Position numbers and translations under genes: made by a program | Assembly: GCA_008000375.1 (NCBI GenBank) | Contig: SMOI01000176.1 | Span: 40,497 to 69,896 of the forward strand | Source: Poteriospumella lacustris | Lineage: Eukaryota > Sar > Chrysophyceae > Chromulinales > Dinobryaceae | Length of the DNA: 29,400 bases | Reading direction: 5' to 3' | The notes under the pieces: generated by a model | The model's input: the letters and a program-made list of their open reading frames with translations, nothing else | What the model was told of the DNA's origin: nothing | Database searches by the model: none | In this document: positions 1 through 12,772 of the stretch, piece after piece | How the letters are laid out: each line of letters opens with the position of its first letter | Numbering within the stretch: position 1 is the first letter of the stretch

Positions 1-1341
<1,341 letters not shown>

Positions 1342-2323
1342 ATTTTTCAGTCACTACAACTCGGAGAGAAGACGTTCACTCAAATTCACAGCAGAATTCG
1401 CGGCCCTGATAGGTTGTGCTCGGATCTGTACGCAAAAAGGCCAACCCTCAAAATTTCATCAATCTCACAATAAATGCCGCGCCATACTTACGCAACAATG
1501 ATCTGAAGGTGTTTTGAAAATACACGCGTCGTCAATTTTTTTTTTGAGGACTCGTGATATACTCTAACGACTCTACCGCCCACTGAAAAAATTCGGCGAC
1601 AGACGTTGAAGTGTCAACACGTCTTCAGGTAAAAATTCCTCAACAGGCGTGGCTGCGCACAATTAAACGACTTGTGCGCAACACCCAGTAAGAATCTTGA
1701 CCACCGTTAAGGGCTTACAGGCATCGCAACTTGCTGGTAATCTTTCAACCCCCCTACGATGACTTCCTTTTCTGCTGCCGACATTTCTGCGTTGGTTCGC
1801 TCGCCCGGCACCAGCAGCAGTTCGTTTCGCTGATGAAACCCAAAGACACAAAAGTTCTCAGACACATGTAGTACTAAACCTGCTCTATTTCAATGCATTG
1901 TAGAGGATTTGGCGGCATATTTATGTACATTGGGGGTATTTTCCTGCCACTGTACATCTCTTCCCCCTATATTTTCATCTTTTCTGCTATCCGAAATTTA
2001 TGTTGCAGCACGAGCACATCAAGCATTAAATAAACTGAAGATGTAAAATTTTGCAGTGAATATGTAGATACAAACAGCATCTTGTGCAACAAATGCTTCA
2101 CGAAGTCGTCAACAAATGATTCGTGATTCGAATATTTTTTGCTGCAAACAGAGCTTTCCAAATTGGATGCTGAAACAGCGACTCTCTAGCAGCAGGTTCT
2201 CCCTATTGGCTGATGTACTGGCACTGGAATCTCCAACGGAGTCCGCAGTATCATACTGACGCAAAAGTGAATGGTCAACTTCTCAGTCGGCTTGGCTCCC
2301 CGTTCGCCCATATCGAAGTGCTC
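1342..2323. other. Intergenic, upstream of the demethylase and downstream of the unknown gene
   Basis: No gene recognised in 982 bases. It holds the 5' region of the demethylase and the 3' region of the next minus-strand gene. A 24-codon plus-strand reading frame at 1759-1833 (starts MTSFSAADIS, ends in TGA TGA) has protein-like codons but nothing to extend it, so I do not call it a gene. The stretch at 1860-2160 is AT-rich. Confidence 0.5.
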
Positions 2324-3165
2324 CTATCCAGCAATACTGAAAAATTCTTCAAGTTCAACATCTTCAAAATCAATCTTCAACTGAGCCAGCTGGACCATTG
2401 TCCACTCATTGCCAGATAAATGGACAATTTTATCAGGAATGTGGAATATGAGAAAGGGTTGGCCTTCGATGGAAGCAAAATCTGTTACAAGGGCATTTTC
2501 AGTAGTGACCAACTGGAAAGACTCCAAATGCATTCCGCGCTTCAAAACATTGCCAAGTGCAACTAATTCTTCTTTCACAGCGTCCAAAGGCCTTTTCAAG
2601 CTAGTGAAGGTCATGACAGAATCCTGCACATTGTCTCCAATGAAAATTTTCGCCGTCAGCTTCACTGAAATAGGAACCAGTCAAACAAAAGTAGAACACA
2701 GCAAGAAATGAGAATGCATAGTTTAAAACAACGGGAATATGCCGTGATATTACCTGACTGCTGCAAGCGTTCCGACTCCAAAATACTTCAGACATAAGCT
2801 CGAATATCCTCAGGCGCACCTTCCGCAACAAGTCTTCTCAGCCAATTGACCGTGGACTCCCCTTCTTGCTGACCGTAATGAGGTTTCTCCGTAGGTATAG
2901 CCGCTATGGTCAGCTTTATTTCTGATATGTTATGGGTTACGTGAGTGTAAAATGAAAGTCCACCCTCATCCTCAGTCATGCCAATAATGGAGTGTGTGAC
3001 CCAAGCACTTAAAATTTCTGCGTCTGGGTGATTCCTATAGTGACAGCGAAAGTGGACACACAACGAAAGCCAAGATAAGATAGATACAAGTCGCTTTGGT
3101 CTGCAGCGGATAAAGGAAAGAGCGTCAAGTACACTCGTATTCGTCGAACCGCTGGCTGTGCGCAT
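2324..3165 (-). CDS. Unrecognised protein; reading frame interrupted by an in-frame TGA
   Basis: I do not recognise the family. The last exon is 2664-2324 (ends FFSIAG, stop TAG), behind a convincing 89-bp intron (2753-2665, GTAATA to TTTCAG, T-rich). The upstream exon joins it in phase only in the frame that reads NHPDAEILSAW, then PEDIRAYV, a TGA at 2788-2790, then SILESERLQQS. Thus coding-like sequence runs on both sides of a TGA. The 5' end has two models: an unspliced start at ATG 3165, or a 53-bp intron 3087-3035 joining RVYLTLFPLSAADQSDL to NHPDAEIL, with the only in-frame ATG at 3278 inside the opposite gene. The second gives more protein-like sequence. The product would be about 280-315 residues, without signal peptide or membrane segment. 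It could also be a decaying gene, a selenoprotein or a site with a sequence error. Confidence 0.5.
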
Positions 3166-3231
3166 TGAATTGGTATCCAGGTCGAATGGTTAACACCGTG
3201 TGAAAAGGATTGCTGACAATTTTGACGAACA

Positions 3232-6200
3232 ATGCCCTCCCCAGTGTCACTTGATAAAATTAAGGATGTCCTCCGCATTCAAGCGGGATCGTCCAAAGTT
3301 GATGTGGCGTCTTCTACTCGAACTTTATACGTTCTTTTGATCGAGCTCCTGAAGGAGCTTCGGTCATCAGTACCCGATGGATACAACTTCAGTGACTTCA
3401 CTGCTTTAGTGGAAGATATTTGGCAGTCGAAAAAGGTGACATTTTCGGTGAATGTAGCCTCAATGCTTGCAGCAGTGTTAAAAGAGGGTCTTCACAAAAT
3501 CCCTGGATTTGTTGTGAGAAGCTTGGTCACGGCTGCGGTGAATTGCTGCAACAACAAAACGTCGACACCTCTCGCGAGAGAGAACGCACTGACGTTCATG
3601 ACGATTTTGACTCGCGATCGCATCTCTGATTGTGCAAGCCAAAGTATGGATGTATTTCAGATTGCGAGCAAGCTCATCAGGGCCACAGAGGTGGGTGTAC
3701 GAATTCAATCGGTGAAAACACTTCAGGCAATCGTGCTGGCCGGTGAAGGAAAACTGTCGGATATGTATGTGGAAGTAATGAAGGTCGTTCAACGAGCGGT
3801 AGTAGACAAAGCAGAAAGTGTACGAGATTTATGCATTCATACTGTCCGGTATTTGGCAGAGTACTCCGATGGATTTTCCATTGTAGGTGCGGACGTGTTG
3901 TTGAGTATTTTGGCGAAGCCATTGGAAGACGAATCAGCCACTGTCCAGGCCTCCGCTGCTATGGCAGCTGCCACTGTGTATGAATTGCAAATCCGAGCAT
4001 TTGTGGATAAACAAGAGCAAGCGAAAATTGGTGCCGCACGCGGTAGTGACAATGCCACCAAAGCGAAACAACCAGCGACGACCTCTCGTTTGTCCATTGC
4101 CAAATTTACTTCGAAGAAAGTGGTAGAGGAACAACACGATTTGAAAACCGTCGTGGACAATTTGATTCGCATTTTTTATCGTAGCAATGACACGTTACGT
4201 TCGGGGTATCTGTTGACGTTGGGGTTTTTACTGGAGTATTATTTGGACAGCATTGATGCCGACGATTTGGATTGGGCCGTCTTGACCATCCTGACCATCC
4301 CCCAAGAGCCCAATTTTCAACAATTATCCTTTGAAGAACAAACCTCGTGGCGGACGAAAATCTCCGCGGTACTTCGGCGTCATATCTTCGCCAATCTACC
4401 CGAACAAAAACTCATTTCCGTGGCCAACGCGTTGATCAAATCCTGTGGTGGCTTGGAATCAGGTAGCAAATCGGATCTGGAAATACAAATCATTCTGGAA
4501 GAAACCAATCACGTCTTAAACAATCTTGGAGCCGCACTCGTGGCTTTACGTGACGAAGCTATCACTTGTGCAACGGTCAATCTGCGTCACAGCAGTTTCG
4601 CTGTTCGTGTCGCGGCCGCCAATATTCTCGTCACCGTCTCGGCCGCGGTTCCCGCGGTAGCCGTAGATTTTGTACGCAATGCATTGAACAATGCCAAGGC
4701 CCAAGCCTCTCAATTGGCCTCGATGGACTTCACTGGTGAAGAATTGGCGACGGACGAAGACAGTGGAACCATGACACCCAGTCCACGACGGAAAACAGCC
4801 AAAGAAATGGAGAAATTGCAACGGATGTATTACTTCCATGGCCATGCCATTGTCATGGCTATGATTCTACGCAATGTCGTACGTATTCCGGATGGCTTGA
4901 ATTACGACGAGATCCTACAAGCGCTGGATTTTGGCCTGAGTATGATGAGCAACGACTTGTACGCGGCCCCGGCCACCTCGAAGAATGTCTTGTGTTCGAT
5001 CGTACGCGCCGGTGCCTTGATTGTTTCTTCCTGTATCAGTGTGGGCTATGAAGTCTCCCAGTTACGATTGCGACAGATTCTGGATACGTGTTCGAAGATT
5101 TTTCATTTGGGCGAAGCGGATCCACAGGTGGTGAAAGCGGAGGAAATGGTCTATGAAGTCATGTGTATTGAATCGGCGGTCGTGTGCATTTACAATTTGT
5201 TGCAATATTCCACGGAATCCTTGGCCCTGGATGGTACGTGTTTGATTACGGTGATTGATCATTTGGAAGTGTGTTTTCGCAACTTGAAGAACAAGTACCA
5301 ACCGGTGTATCGATCGCATTTCCGGTTCCGTACGTTGCATGTGATTTTGTTGGAAAGCTTTGCGTTGTTGCCGCCCGGTTCCTATCCGAATAGTTGTCAA
5401 CAAATCTATGTCGAAGCGTTGCGCGTCTATCGCGATTGTATCTCCTCGGGCGTGGAATGTACGTCGCCGTTGTTGGATCATTTGGTGAAAGAAGGACCTC
5501 GGAATACCGATATTCAATTGTTATGGAAAGATCGCATCGGCAGTGAAGCGACGGTCACGTTGAAATTGGATTCGTTCGTCACGGTCTTGCAAAAGCGAGA
5601 AACGGAAGCGTTTTTGACGCTCTTCGGACAAGATTTCCAACCGTTGTTCGCGTCGGATACGTTTTTATACGATGCACGACACGGTGCCGCCACCACGACC
5701 ACAGCGACCGCTGCGTCAACCACCACCACCACAACCGCAGCAGCAGTGGCCACTGCGGCCTCACGGGAAGCATCGAATACCTTCAAATCGTCGTTGATTG
5801 AAACGCGCTGTTTGGATACCGCCATCAAACTCATGGCGGTGACCTTCTCGCATCAATCGAGTGAGTACCAAGACAAAGCGATTCAATTGTTTGCACAGGC
5901 GATGGCCCAAGTGGCACCCGCTCCGGCCGCACGGATGAGTTTGACCGGGTCTTCGAAGTCATTGAGTTTGTTTGGCAACGACGAAGAACGGAAACGCAAA
6001 GAACGTCGGATGTATCTCGTGCACAAGGATGTCGTCTGTGCCCTGTACGCGATTGTCGAGGCGTTTCCGGTGCATTCGGGGGAAGTCGTTGAATTGGAAT
6101 ATCAATGGCGTGAGTCCTTGGTCGATCAGTTGTATACGTTCTTGACGGTGAAAGACGACACCCTGCGCTTTACGGCGGCGATCAGTTTGGCGAAATTTTC

Positions 6201-9200
6201 GATGAAATGGCGGGGCTACAACGTGATCGCGTCGGTGAGTCACAAGATACGGGCGGCGATCATTCCGTCGTTGGCGAAGACGACGAGTGGGGATACCTCC
6301 CAGTTCATGGAAGATTTAGGTGGGTATATCCCCGCGTTGGGGTATTTATGGTCGGCGGCGTCGACGTTGCCCGATGTGCGCTCGTTGGTCACGACGGTAA
6401 GTGCGGTCCGGTGTCTGTGTCTGTGTCTGTGGGTTGTGCTGATCCCTCTGCGTTCGTAGACGTTGTTCGATTGTTTGCGCAAGGCGGACGCGAGTATCCA
6501 CTTCTTGTCGCTGGTCATGGCGGCGCTCGCTTGTATCTGTGAGGCCCAGTTGTCCATCGGTATCGAGTCGATGGCCGAGGCCAGTGATTTCCTCGAGAAA
6601 GTCGTCTACGTCATTGAATCTACCCAGGCGTTGGTCAGCAACGCCGACGAAGAAGACATGCTGGTGTTGGAATGTATCGCGTTGTTGGGGCCGGCGTTGG
6701 CGTTGGCCCTCCAATGCCAGGCGTCGTCGGAAGTGATTGGTCGCTTGCAGACGTTGTTGTGGAGTTTGCCGCGTGAACGTCCGCACCGCGGGGTGAAATT
6801 GCAATTGGCCTGGTACCGTGCCATCCAAACGGTCGCGATGCATGATCTGGACGGTACCTGTCTACCGCTCGTGCTCCAGGCGGTGAAAACCACCCACATT
6901 GGCGACGACGACGACGACGACGTGGACGAGGATCGTCACCAACGTGTCCTCGACACGTGTCTCGAGAGCATCGTGGGGACGGTGGTGGCGTTGGCCGATC
7001 ATCACCCCGCCGTGGTCGTACAGGAGTTGACGGTGGACGTGGTCATCGCGCTGTTGGAACGGGTCTTGAACCGTGCCTGTGCCTCGTCGATCTTGGATCA
7101 ACGCGGCGTCGAAATCCGACAGGACACGGTTGATTTGACCCGGAGCAGTACGTACCGTCTGCTGGCGCAGCAGTTGGATGGCGCGCTTCAACGGGTCATT
7201 CTCGCGCACATTGACGAAGACGTCGAGCGCCATGTGACGTTTTGGATGTTGTATCTGCGTAGCATCGCCCTGGGGTTGGGGAAACCGCATCAAACGACTA
7301 CCCGACGCGGTTCTATGAACGGTGGTGGTGGCGGTGGTGGCGGTGGCGGTGGCAGTGGCGGCGATGGCGGGGGCGGTGATCGTGACGACGATGGGGACGA
7401 CGGAGGAGACGACGGTGCGGGTGCTGGTGCTGGTGCTGGTGCTGGTGCTGTTGGGGCGAGTGGTGCGCCTGGAGCTGGCGGCGTGGGCACTGGTGGTGCC
7501 GCCAATGGCGGCGATGGCGCGGTGATCGAGGAAACCGTTTCGCTGCACGCGCTGACGAGTATCAGTCAGTTGAGCACGGTCTACCGCGAACACATGTTGA
7601 AACGCTGTCCGTACTTGCCCTACGGCCGCATGGAAGTCAAAGCCGCGGCGTTGCGTCTCGCGACGATCATCGCGAAGACCTATCTCCCTCGCATCCCCGC
7701 CGTCAGCGACATGGCGCGGGCGCGTCAGATCGCGATGCAAGACTTGCAACGGGTGCGTGCAACAACACCTACGTTGCCCGTGTCGCAGTTTCTACGGTTG
7801 CACCTGCCGATTACGTTGTATTTGAATGATTTGGTGAACTTGGGCTGTTCCAGTGCGACGTACACCCTCAACGACAAGACGGTGCTGAGTTTCCAATCGT
7901 CCGGGATGCAGTTTCTGGCGGAAATCTGTCGTTGGTTTGCGCAGGCGCAAGATCCGGATTACCAATCGCAGGGGGATGGGGCGACGGATGCGATTGAAAG
8001 TCAATTGTTGGTGCAGTTTCTGTCGCAGATCCTGGGCGCTGTGCGGGTGTGTTTGAGCATTCGCCATGCACCGTCGTTGATAGAGGATACCTCGGAGATC
8101 TTGCAGCTGTTGTTGTCGCAGGGTTTCATTCGAGACAAAGTCGCGTTGAAACGCTTGTTGAAACCGATTGGGACGTACGTGGAGGAAGCCTTTGGCGGCG
8201 GTGGTGGTGGTAGTTCTGTTGTCAAGGGCGCCGGGGAGAGCGCCACCGCAGCAGCCGTGGCGGCACAGGTGATTCGTCCGCTCACGGGCGGTGTGCATGA
8301 AAGCAACGCGACGCATGAAATGTTGGTGATGCTGCGTCTCTTGGGGCAATTCCGCTTGTTGGCGCACGGTGGCGGCGGCAACGTGGAAGCGGGTGTGCGT
8401 GCGACCTTGGCCACGTTCGTCACCGAGATCGGCGACGTCTTCTACGTCATCGCCCAGGCGTTGATCACCGATGCCGTACGTATGTTTGGCATTGTCGGCT
8501 TACCGATTCAACAAATCAAAGAGGTGCATCCGTTGCGTGGCGGCTTGACGTATTCCCCGATGGTGCACATTCTCCGCTATCAACGGACGTACATGGCCAC
8601 CGCGTTGCTGCTGGCCCAGGCCTTGACCGTGACGGATTTGAGTGGTCCAGCAGCAGCAGGAGGAAGCGTGTCTGTGGTGCCGGTGGAGGGATTGATGGAA
8701 GCGATTGTGCTCTTGGTCGATGCGGCGATGGATGCCTGCGAGTTGGCACCCGCCGCCGTACGTGAGCCCGCACCACCGTCGCAGGAGGAGGAGGAGGCGG
8801 CCTGGTTCCACGACGTCCATGGACAAGTGGCGGTGATCATCGCACAGTTGTGCAGTCAACGTGCGGTGTTGACGCATCCGACGCGGTCGTTGTCCCTGTT
8901 GACGCGTTTGTCCGTCACCGGGGCGACGGTCGATGTGCCGCTCGTCACGCGCATCGTCGTGACGCTCCTTCAACAGCAGCCACCGCAACAGCCACCGACC
9001 GCGGCCGGTATGGAACTGTTGCAGGTGTGTTGGTCGCGGGTATTGGCCCTGACGAAGACCGTGGCCCCCGCGATCTTCGAGAGGGCCCCCACCGCTGCGA
9101 CGGACGCGGAAGAGGAGGAGGATGCCGCTGCCGCGCCGTTGGTCTCGATCGGTACGCTGCTTCAACGTCACTTGGCCACCACCACCGCCCCCGCCACCAC

Positions 9201-10290
9201 GTCCGCAACGGTAACGATGGACGACGCGTCGATCAAGGAGATCATCGTCTGTTGGCTGGTGCTGGCCTCGAAGTTGGTGGCTTCCTCCACCGCGACGGAG
9301 AGTTTGGTGTACATCGCACGTCTCTTGGCCCTGGTGGCCTTGGAATACGCACGTCAACATCGTCTAGCGGCGGGTACCATGGGCACGGCGCCATTGCTGG
9401 AGACGTTTGTGCGGGCCTATGGCAAAGTGGTCTCGTTGCTGGCCTCGTCGGCGGCTGTGCAGGGCGAATGTGCATTTTTGCTGGGGCTCGTGTGGCAGGG
9501 GTACCAAGCGATGGTCCGTCCACCAGCGTCGACCAGTAGCAGCAGCAGCAGTAGCAGCAGTAGCAGCAGCAGCAGCAGTGTGTCTGATACGACGACGACG
9601 ACGACATGGGAAGCTTGGTTGGAAACCGCCTTGATGCTCTGGTCAACGGCTCTTTCGACGGCCACGTCCTTGGTAAGGCGCCTTTGACTTTCGTATGGGG
9701 GTTGACTCTCCTCCCTGCGTATCTTGTATCTAACCTGTGTGTTCATCGTGGCTGTTGGTGATATAGACGGAGGAGGTAGCGGTACCCAGCGAGTTGGTGG
9801 CGACGTGGGTGGGGTTACCTCGGTTGCCTACGACGGTGCAAAGTGTGTCCATCGGTGTGGCGACGCGACTGTTGCAGTACGTGGGAGCGAACAGTGGCAG
9901 CCGAGGCAGTGTCCTGCTTCAGCAGACGTTGGTGCCCTGTTTGCTCGCGGTCTATGCCTCGGAGGAAGACAGTGACGTGCGTAGCTTGCAGCTGCGTTTC
10001 TTTTTGATGGCGTTTACCGTCGCGACGACGACGCCGGCCGCCGCCACCGACAGTAGCCGTGTGGCCTTGTTTCTACGGGCGTTTGTGCCGACGTTGTGTG
10101 ATTCGATCGCGCGGCATGCGACAGACGCGGCGTATCTGTTGTTGACGGGCCGCGCCTTGACGCACATCGCGCGAATGGCGGCGGAAGACTTCAAAGCGGT
10201 TGTCGCGACGTTGTCGGACGGCAACCGAGGCACGCTGCAGCTGGCCATGCGGACGGCATTGTTGCAGGAGCAGCAGCAACAGCAGCAGTT

Positions 10291-10329
<39 letters not shown>

Positions 10330-10408
10330 ACAGCAACAGTTCGCATCCGGTGGCACTGCCCCCGGCGGTGGCATCAAGATCAACATGGATCGCTACCGCC
10401 ACACGTAG
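3232..10408 (+). CDS. HEATR5/Laa1-like giant HEAT-repeat protein
   Basis: Large alpha-solenoid protein of the HEATR5 (animal) / Laa1 (yeast) family, which works with the AP-1 clathrin adaptor in traffic between the trans-Golgi and endosomes. Three exons: 3232-6396, 6460-9672 and 9767-10408, with introns of 63 and 94 bp, both phase 0; the product is 2338 residues, against about 2050 for the human proteins. HEAT-like helix pairs run through the whole length, for example around residues 70-330 and 440-520. The C-terminus keeps a family-like end (GGGIKINMDRY). The extra length is mostly low-complexity insertions: Ala/Thr near 820-845, Asp run near 1204, Gly-rich near 1343-1405, Ser run near 2081-2096 and Gln run near 2294-2320. 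The last two thirds are visibly richer in G and C at third codon positions than the first 1.5 kb. The family call rests on overall pattern and length; no single motif decides it. Confidence 0.8.
6397..6459 (+). other. Intron 1 of the HEATR5-like gene
   Basis: 63 bases, GTAAGT to TTCGTAG, phase 0, with a (TGTCTG)n stretch inside. It contains the TAG that would otherwise end the first exon's frame; splicing gives VTT joined to TLFDCLRK. Confidence 0.85.
7318..7515 (+). repeat. Gly/Ala-coding low-complexity tract inside the HEATR5-like gene
   Basis: GGT/GGC runs followed by Asp-rich codons and then (GGTGCT)n, coding for poly-Gly, an Asp/Gly stretch and Gly-Ala repeats. It is an in-frame insertion between helical segments and is probably a disordered loop. 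The opposite strand gives a long Pro/Ala frame that is only its shadow. Confidence 0.85.
9535..9577 (+). repeat. (AGC)n poly-serine tract
   Basis: A run of AGC with a few AGT codons in exon 2 of the HEATR5-like gene, coding for about 15 serines, followed closely by a short (ACG)n threonine run. It is a typical slippage microsatellite kept in frame. Confidence 0.9.
10270..10340 (+). repeat. (CAG/CAA)n poly-glutamine tract
   Basis: Mixed CAG and CAA codons give a Gln run of more than 20 residues with two Leu interruptions, 25-50 residues before the C-terminus of the HEATR5-like protein. Mixed codons point to a tract kept at the protein level and not to a recent pure expansion. Confidence 0.9.
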
Positions 10409-10946
10409 AGCCGCCCCATGGCCGTGTGCGTAGTGGTCGCGTTTCTTGTCTGTGTCTGTGTCTGCGTCTCTGTCTGCGTCTCTGTCTGTGTCTCTGTCTC
10501 TTGTGGTGTTCTCGTCGTAGTTGTAGCTCTGTAGCACCTCCTTCTTCTGCTTCTCCTTCTTCTTCCCACCGCCGATTGCCGGCCCCCTCTTCCCCATCGC
10601 GGTGTGGCGCGCCAGCAGTGTAATAGTCGTTTCATTTTTTCGCTCATCGTTCCCCCCTCCACGCTTCGCCATATGACGCATCGGCAGCGCTACAAATCCC
10701 ACAGGGGAAAAAAGAAAGATTTACGGAGCGCGAACAACGAATAAACCACTGACAGCGAGCGAGTAAAGTGTGGCTACAATTGGTCGGGGAGTTACAACGA
10801 GAGAGAGCGACAGGCGCCCACCTCTCCATACCTACTGCGTCACTCGCGTGGGTTTCTTCCATTTTTGTGTGTGTGTTTATGATGTTTATGCGGTTGATTG
10901 TCCGTGTTAAAGAAGGAAAGAACAACCAAGCGCTCCTTCCTCCTCC
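10409..10946. other. Tail-to-tail intergenic region with hexanucleotide microsatellite
   Basis: The 3' regions of the HEATR5-like (plus) and EFHB-like (minus) genes meet here. A (TCTGTG/TCTGCG/TCTCTG)n array spans about 10444-10502 and is followed by a C/T-rich stretch to about 10590. AATAAA on the plus strand at 10740-10745 could be a polyadenylation signal, about 330 bases past the stop codon. No gene seen. Confidence 0.6.
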
Positions 10947-12249
10947 TTACTTGCGATCTCGCGCATCGACTAAATCATTCTCAATGAGATATCGATTCAA
11001 CGTTTCTCGATAGGCATTGATCGAGGCGACTTCTCGACCTTCCGAGGCGGTATAAAAGATCTCTTCCGCAACGTCCGGGGAGACCTTGAAACCAATTCGT
11101 CGGAAAATATCCAACAGCTTCTCCTTCGGACGCAATTCCGCCATGGCCAGGGGGCCAATCGATAAATCAGAAAACGCTGGAGGATTGATTAATTCTTGCG
11201 CGGGGACATCATCACCATAATTTTGACAATCGGCCAAGGAACGTCGTTGCGGTGGTGCATGCGGAATATCACTACGAATACTGGGGCATCCAAAGACTCG
11301 ATCTTGGGTCGAGATATTGCGGAATCCCGGCATGATACTCTTGCCCAAATCACGATCCGGTTCTAAATCGGCACCCGAATAACGTCCCCGGATGACATCA
11401 ATGGCCGATACCGCTTTGTTGCCAGAGGGTTTGCCATAAATCATGTCCGGCGGTCGCACACCACTGTCTTGACCCAGATTTTTCGTACGACCCAACATGT
11501 CACCCATGTTACGGAAATCTTCGACTTTCTTCAAGTTTACTACCGGAGCTTCTTCTTTCGGGTTACTGGGACCCTTCAAAACTTCTGCGATGTTCTTGGA
11601 GACACCGTTGAACGCTATGCTATCCCCCTTTCGACCAAATACTGTTCGTTCAGGATCAATCGACCAATCGTAACCGCGACGCTTTTGTTCGCCGGGCGCA
11701 TAACTGCCATGACTTCGTTTGTAAATATCATTGCCTTCTTCTGTATCATGATCGACATCGACCGGGAAGATCAAATTCTTGGCGGGCTCTTCTACCGACT
11801 TCGATTTCACTCCGAACGGTTGATTTCCTGAGAAGAAGACAAAGACGCAATGCACCAAATGTGAGTGAAGGCAGTAAACAGCTATACACGACAGAGCTCG
11901 AACCTTGTGTATACTTTGCAGGTAGCTGTGTGTTCCGTTCGGGGCTGTGACCCAAAGGCTCTCGCTGCGAACGTTTGTAGTTCTTTTCTGATTTGACGAT
12001 GTTGAGACGGGCCATTTCGGACAACGGCGAAGGACGAATCAAGTCTGCAGCACCGTCACGAAACTTGTTGTCCGCCACACCGAAGATTTTATTACCCAAA
12101 TTCAAACTCTCCACATCATCGACGACTCCATGATGCATGAAACGGCGTCCTGGTTCGAGATACGTCGATCTACGAAACTTCTTCACATGGTCAGGAGTTG
12201 GAGGCCGCTCATCGAACTGAAGACACTGTTTGGTGAGTTGACTGGACAT
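10947..12249 (-). CDS. EFHB/CFAP21-like ciliary EF-hand protein
   Basis: Relative of EFHB (CFAP21), a protein on the inner face of axonemal doublet microtubules. Two exons: 12249-11904 and 11827-10947, joined in phase across a 76-bp intron; the product is 408 residues. The N-terminal half carries the family-like segment TPDHVKKFRRSTYLEPG and REPLGHSPERN, then after the intron FGVKSKS and the Tyr/Trp-rich NDIYKRSHGSYAPGEQKRRG. The C-terminal about 60 residues (LLDIFRRIGFKVSPDVAEEIF and on) look like a degenerate EF-hand pair without a clear calcium loop. Human EFHB is about twice as long; this protein matches its C-terminal half. The donor site reads GTTCGA, which is weak, but it is the only one found that keeps the frame. 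Its presence implies an organism with a cilium at some stage. Confidence 0.78.
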
Positions 12250-12772
12250 GATAAAGCAACTACAAGAGCTACTGAACGATTGTGCACGGAAAGGAATCTA
12301 CAGGTGAATATCGCTTCAATATATCACTGAAACGAAGGAAATCAGATAATAAGAACTAGAATTCAAGTTGTTTTTCGTGCTCCTTCGACAAGGAAATGAC
12401 CACTGACTGAAAGGCCAGACAGAGTTCAGTACTTGGTACTGCATAAAAACAAGGGCAAGAAGAAACAAACGGCTTGGTCCAACACAACAAGCGAAACGGA
12501 CACGTCCTTGAAACTGGGTTCGCGTCCCAAGTTTTATGTAAAACTGAAAAAACGCAAGGCGATCTCCTCCATTCGTTCAAGTCGCGTTTTTCCTGCCAAA
12601 CGTGCGTTTTTCGCACTGTCAGCGTTAGCGAAAAGAGCAGGATATCCAATTATTTTTGTTGCCCCTCCCTTCACGTACTCACTATACGCTGTTACCATTA
12701 TTACATTGTGTCCGAGAAGCCCGTGAAGGGAATGACTTGTCTGTAAAGCCTTTGCAATACCTATTCAGTCCA
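12250..12772. other. Head-to-head intergenic region between EFHB-like and CCT-motif genes
   Basis: 523 bases between two divergent start codons, so it must hold both promoters and both 5' leaders. Open frames across 12430-12750 lack family resemblance and splice support. No clear promoter element recognised. Confidence 0.5.

Noticed and set aside
1759-1833. 24-codon frame with protein-like codons
   Set aside because: Too short, no splice partner and no homology I can name.
2324-3165. Alternative genetic code with TGA as sense
   Set aside because: Well-supported genes here end at TGA, so TGA is used as a stop in this genome.
6862-9360. Long minus-strand frames (295 and 286 codons) opposite the HEATR5-like gene
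   Set aside because: They mirror the GC-rich codon bias and the Gly/Ala tracts of the sense exon; composition is Arg/His/Gln- or Pro-rich with no domain and no splice support.
10444-10502. (TCTGTG)n array as a telomere-like or element end
   Set aside because: Irregular hexamers in a 3' untranslated region with no terminal repeats, target duplication or transposase nearby.
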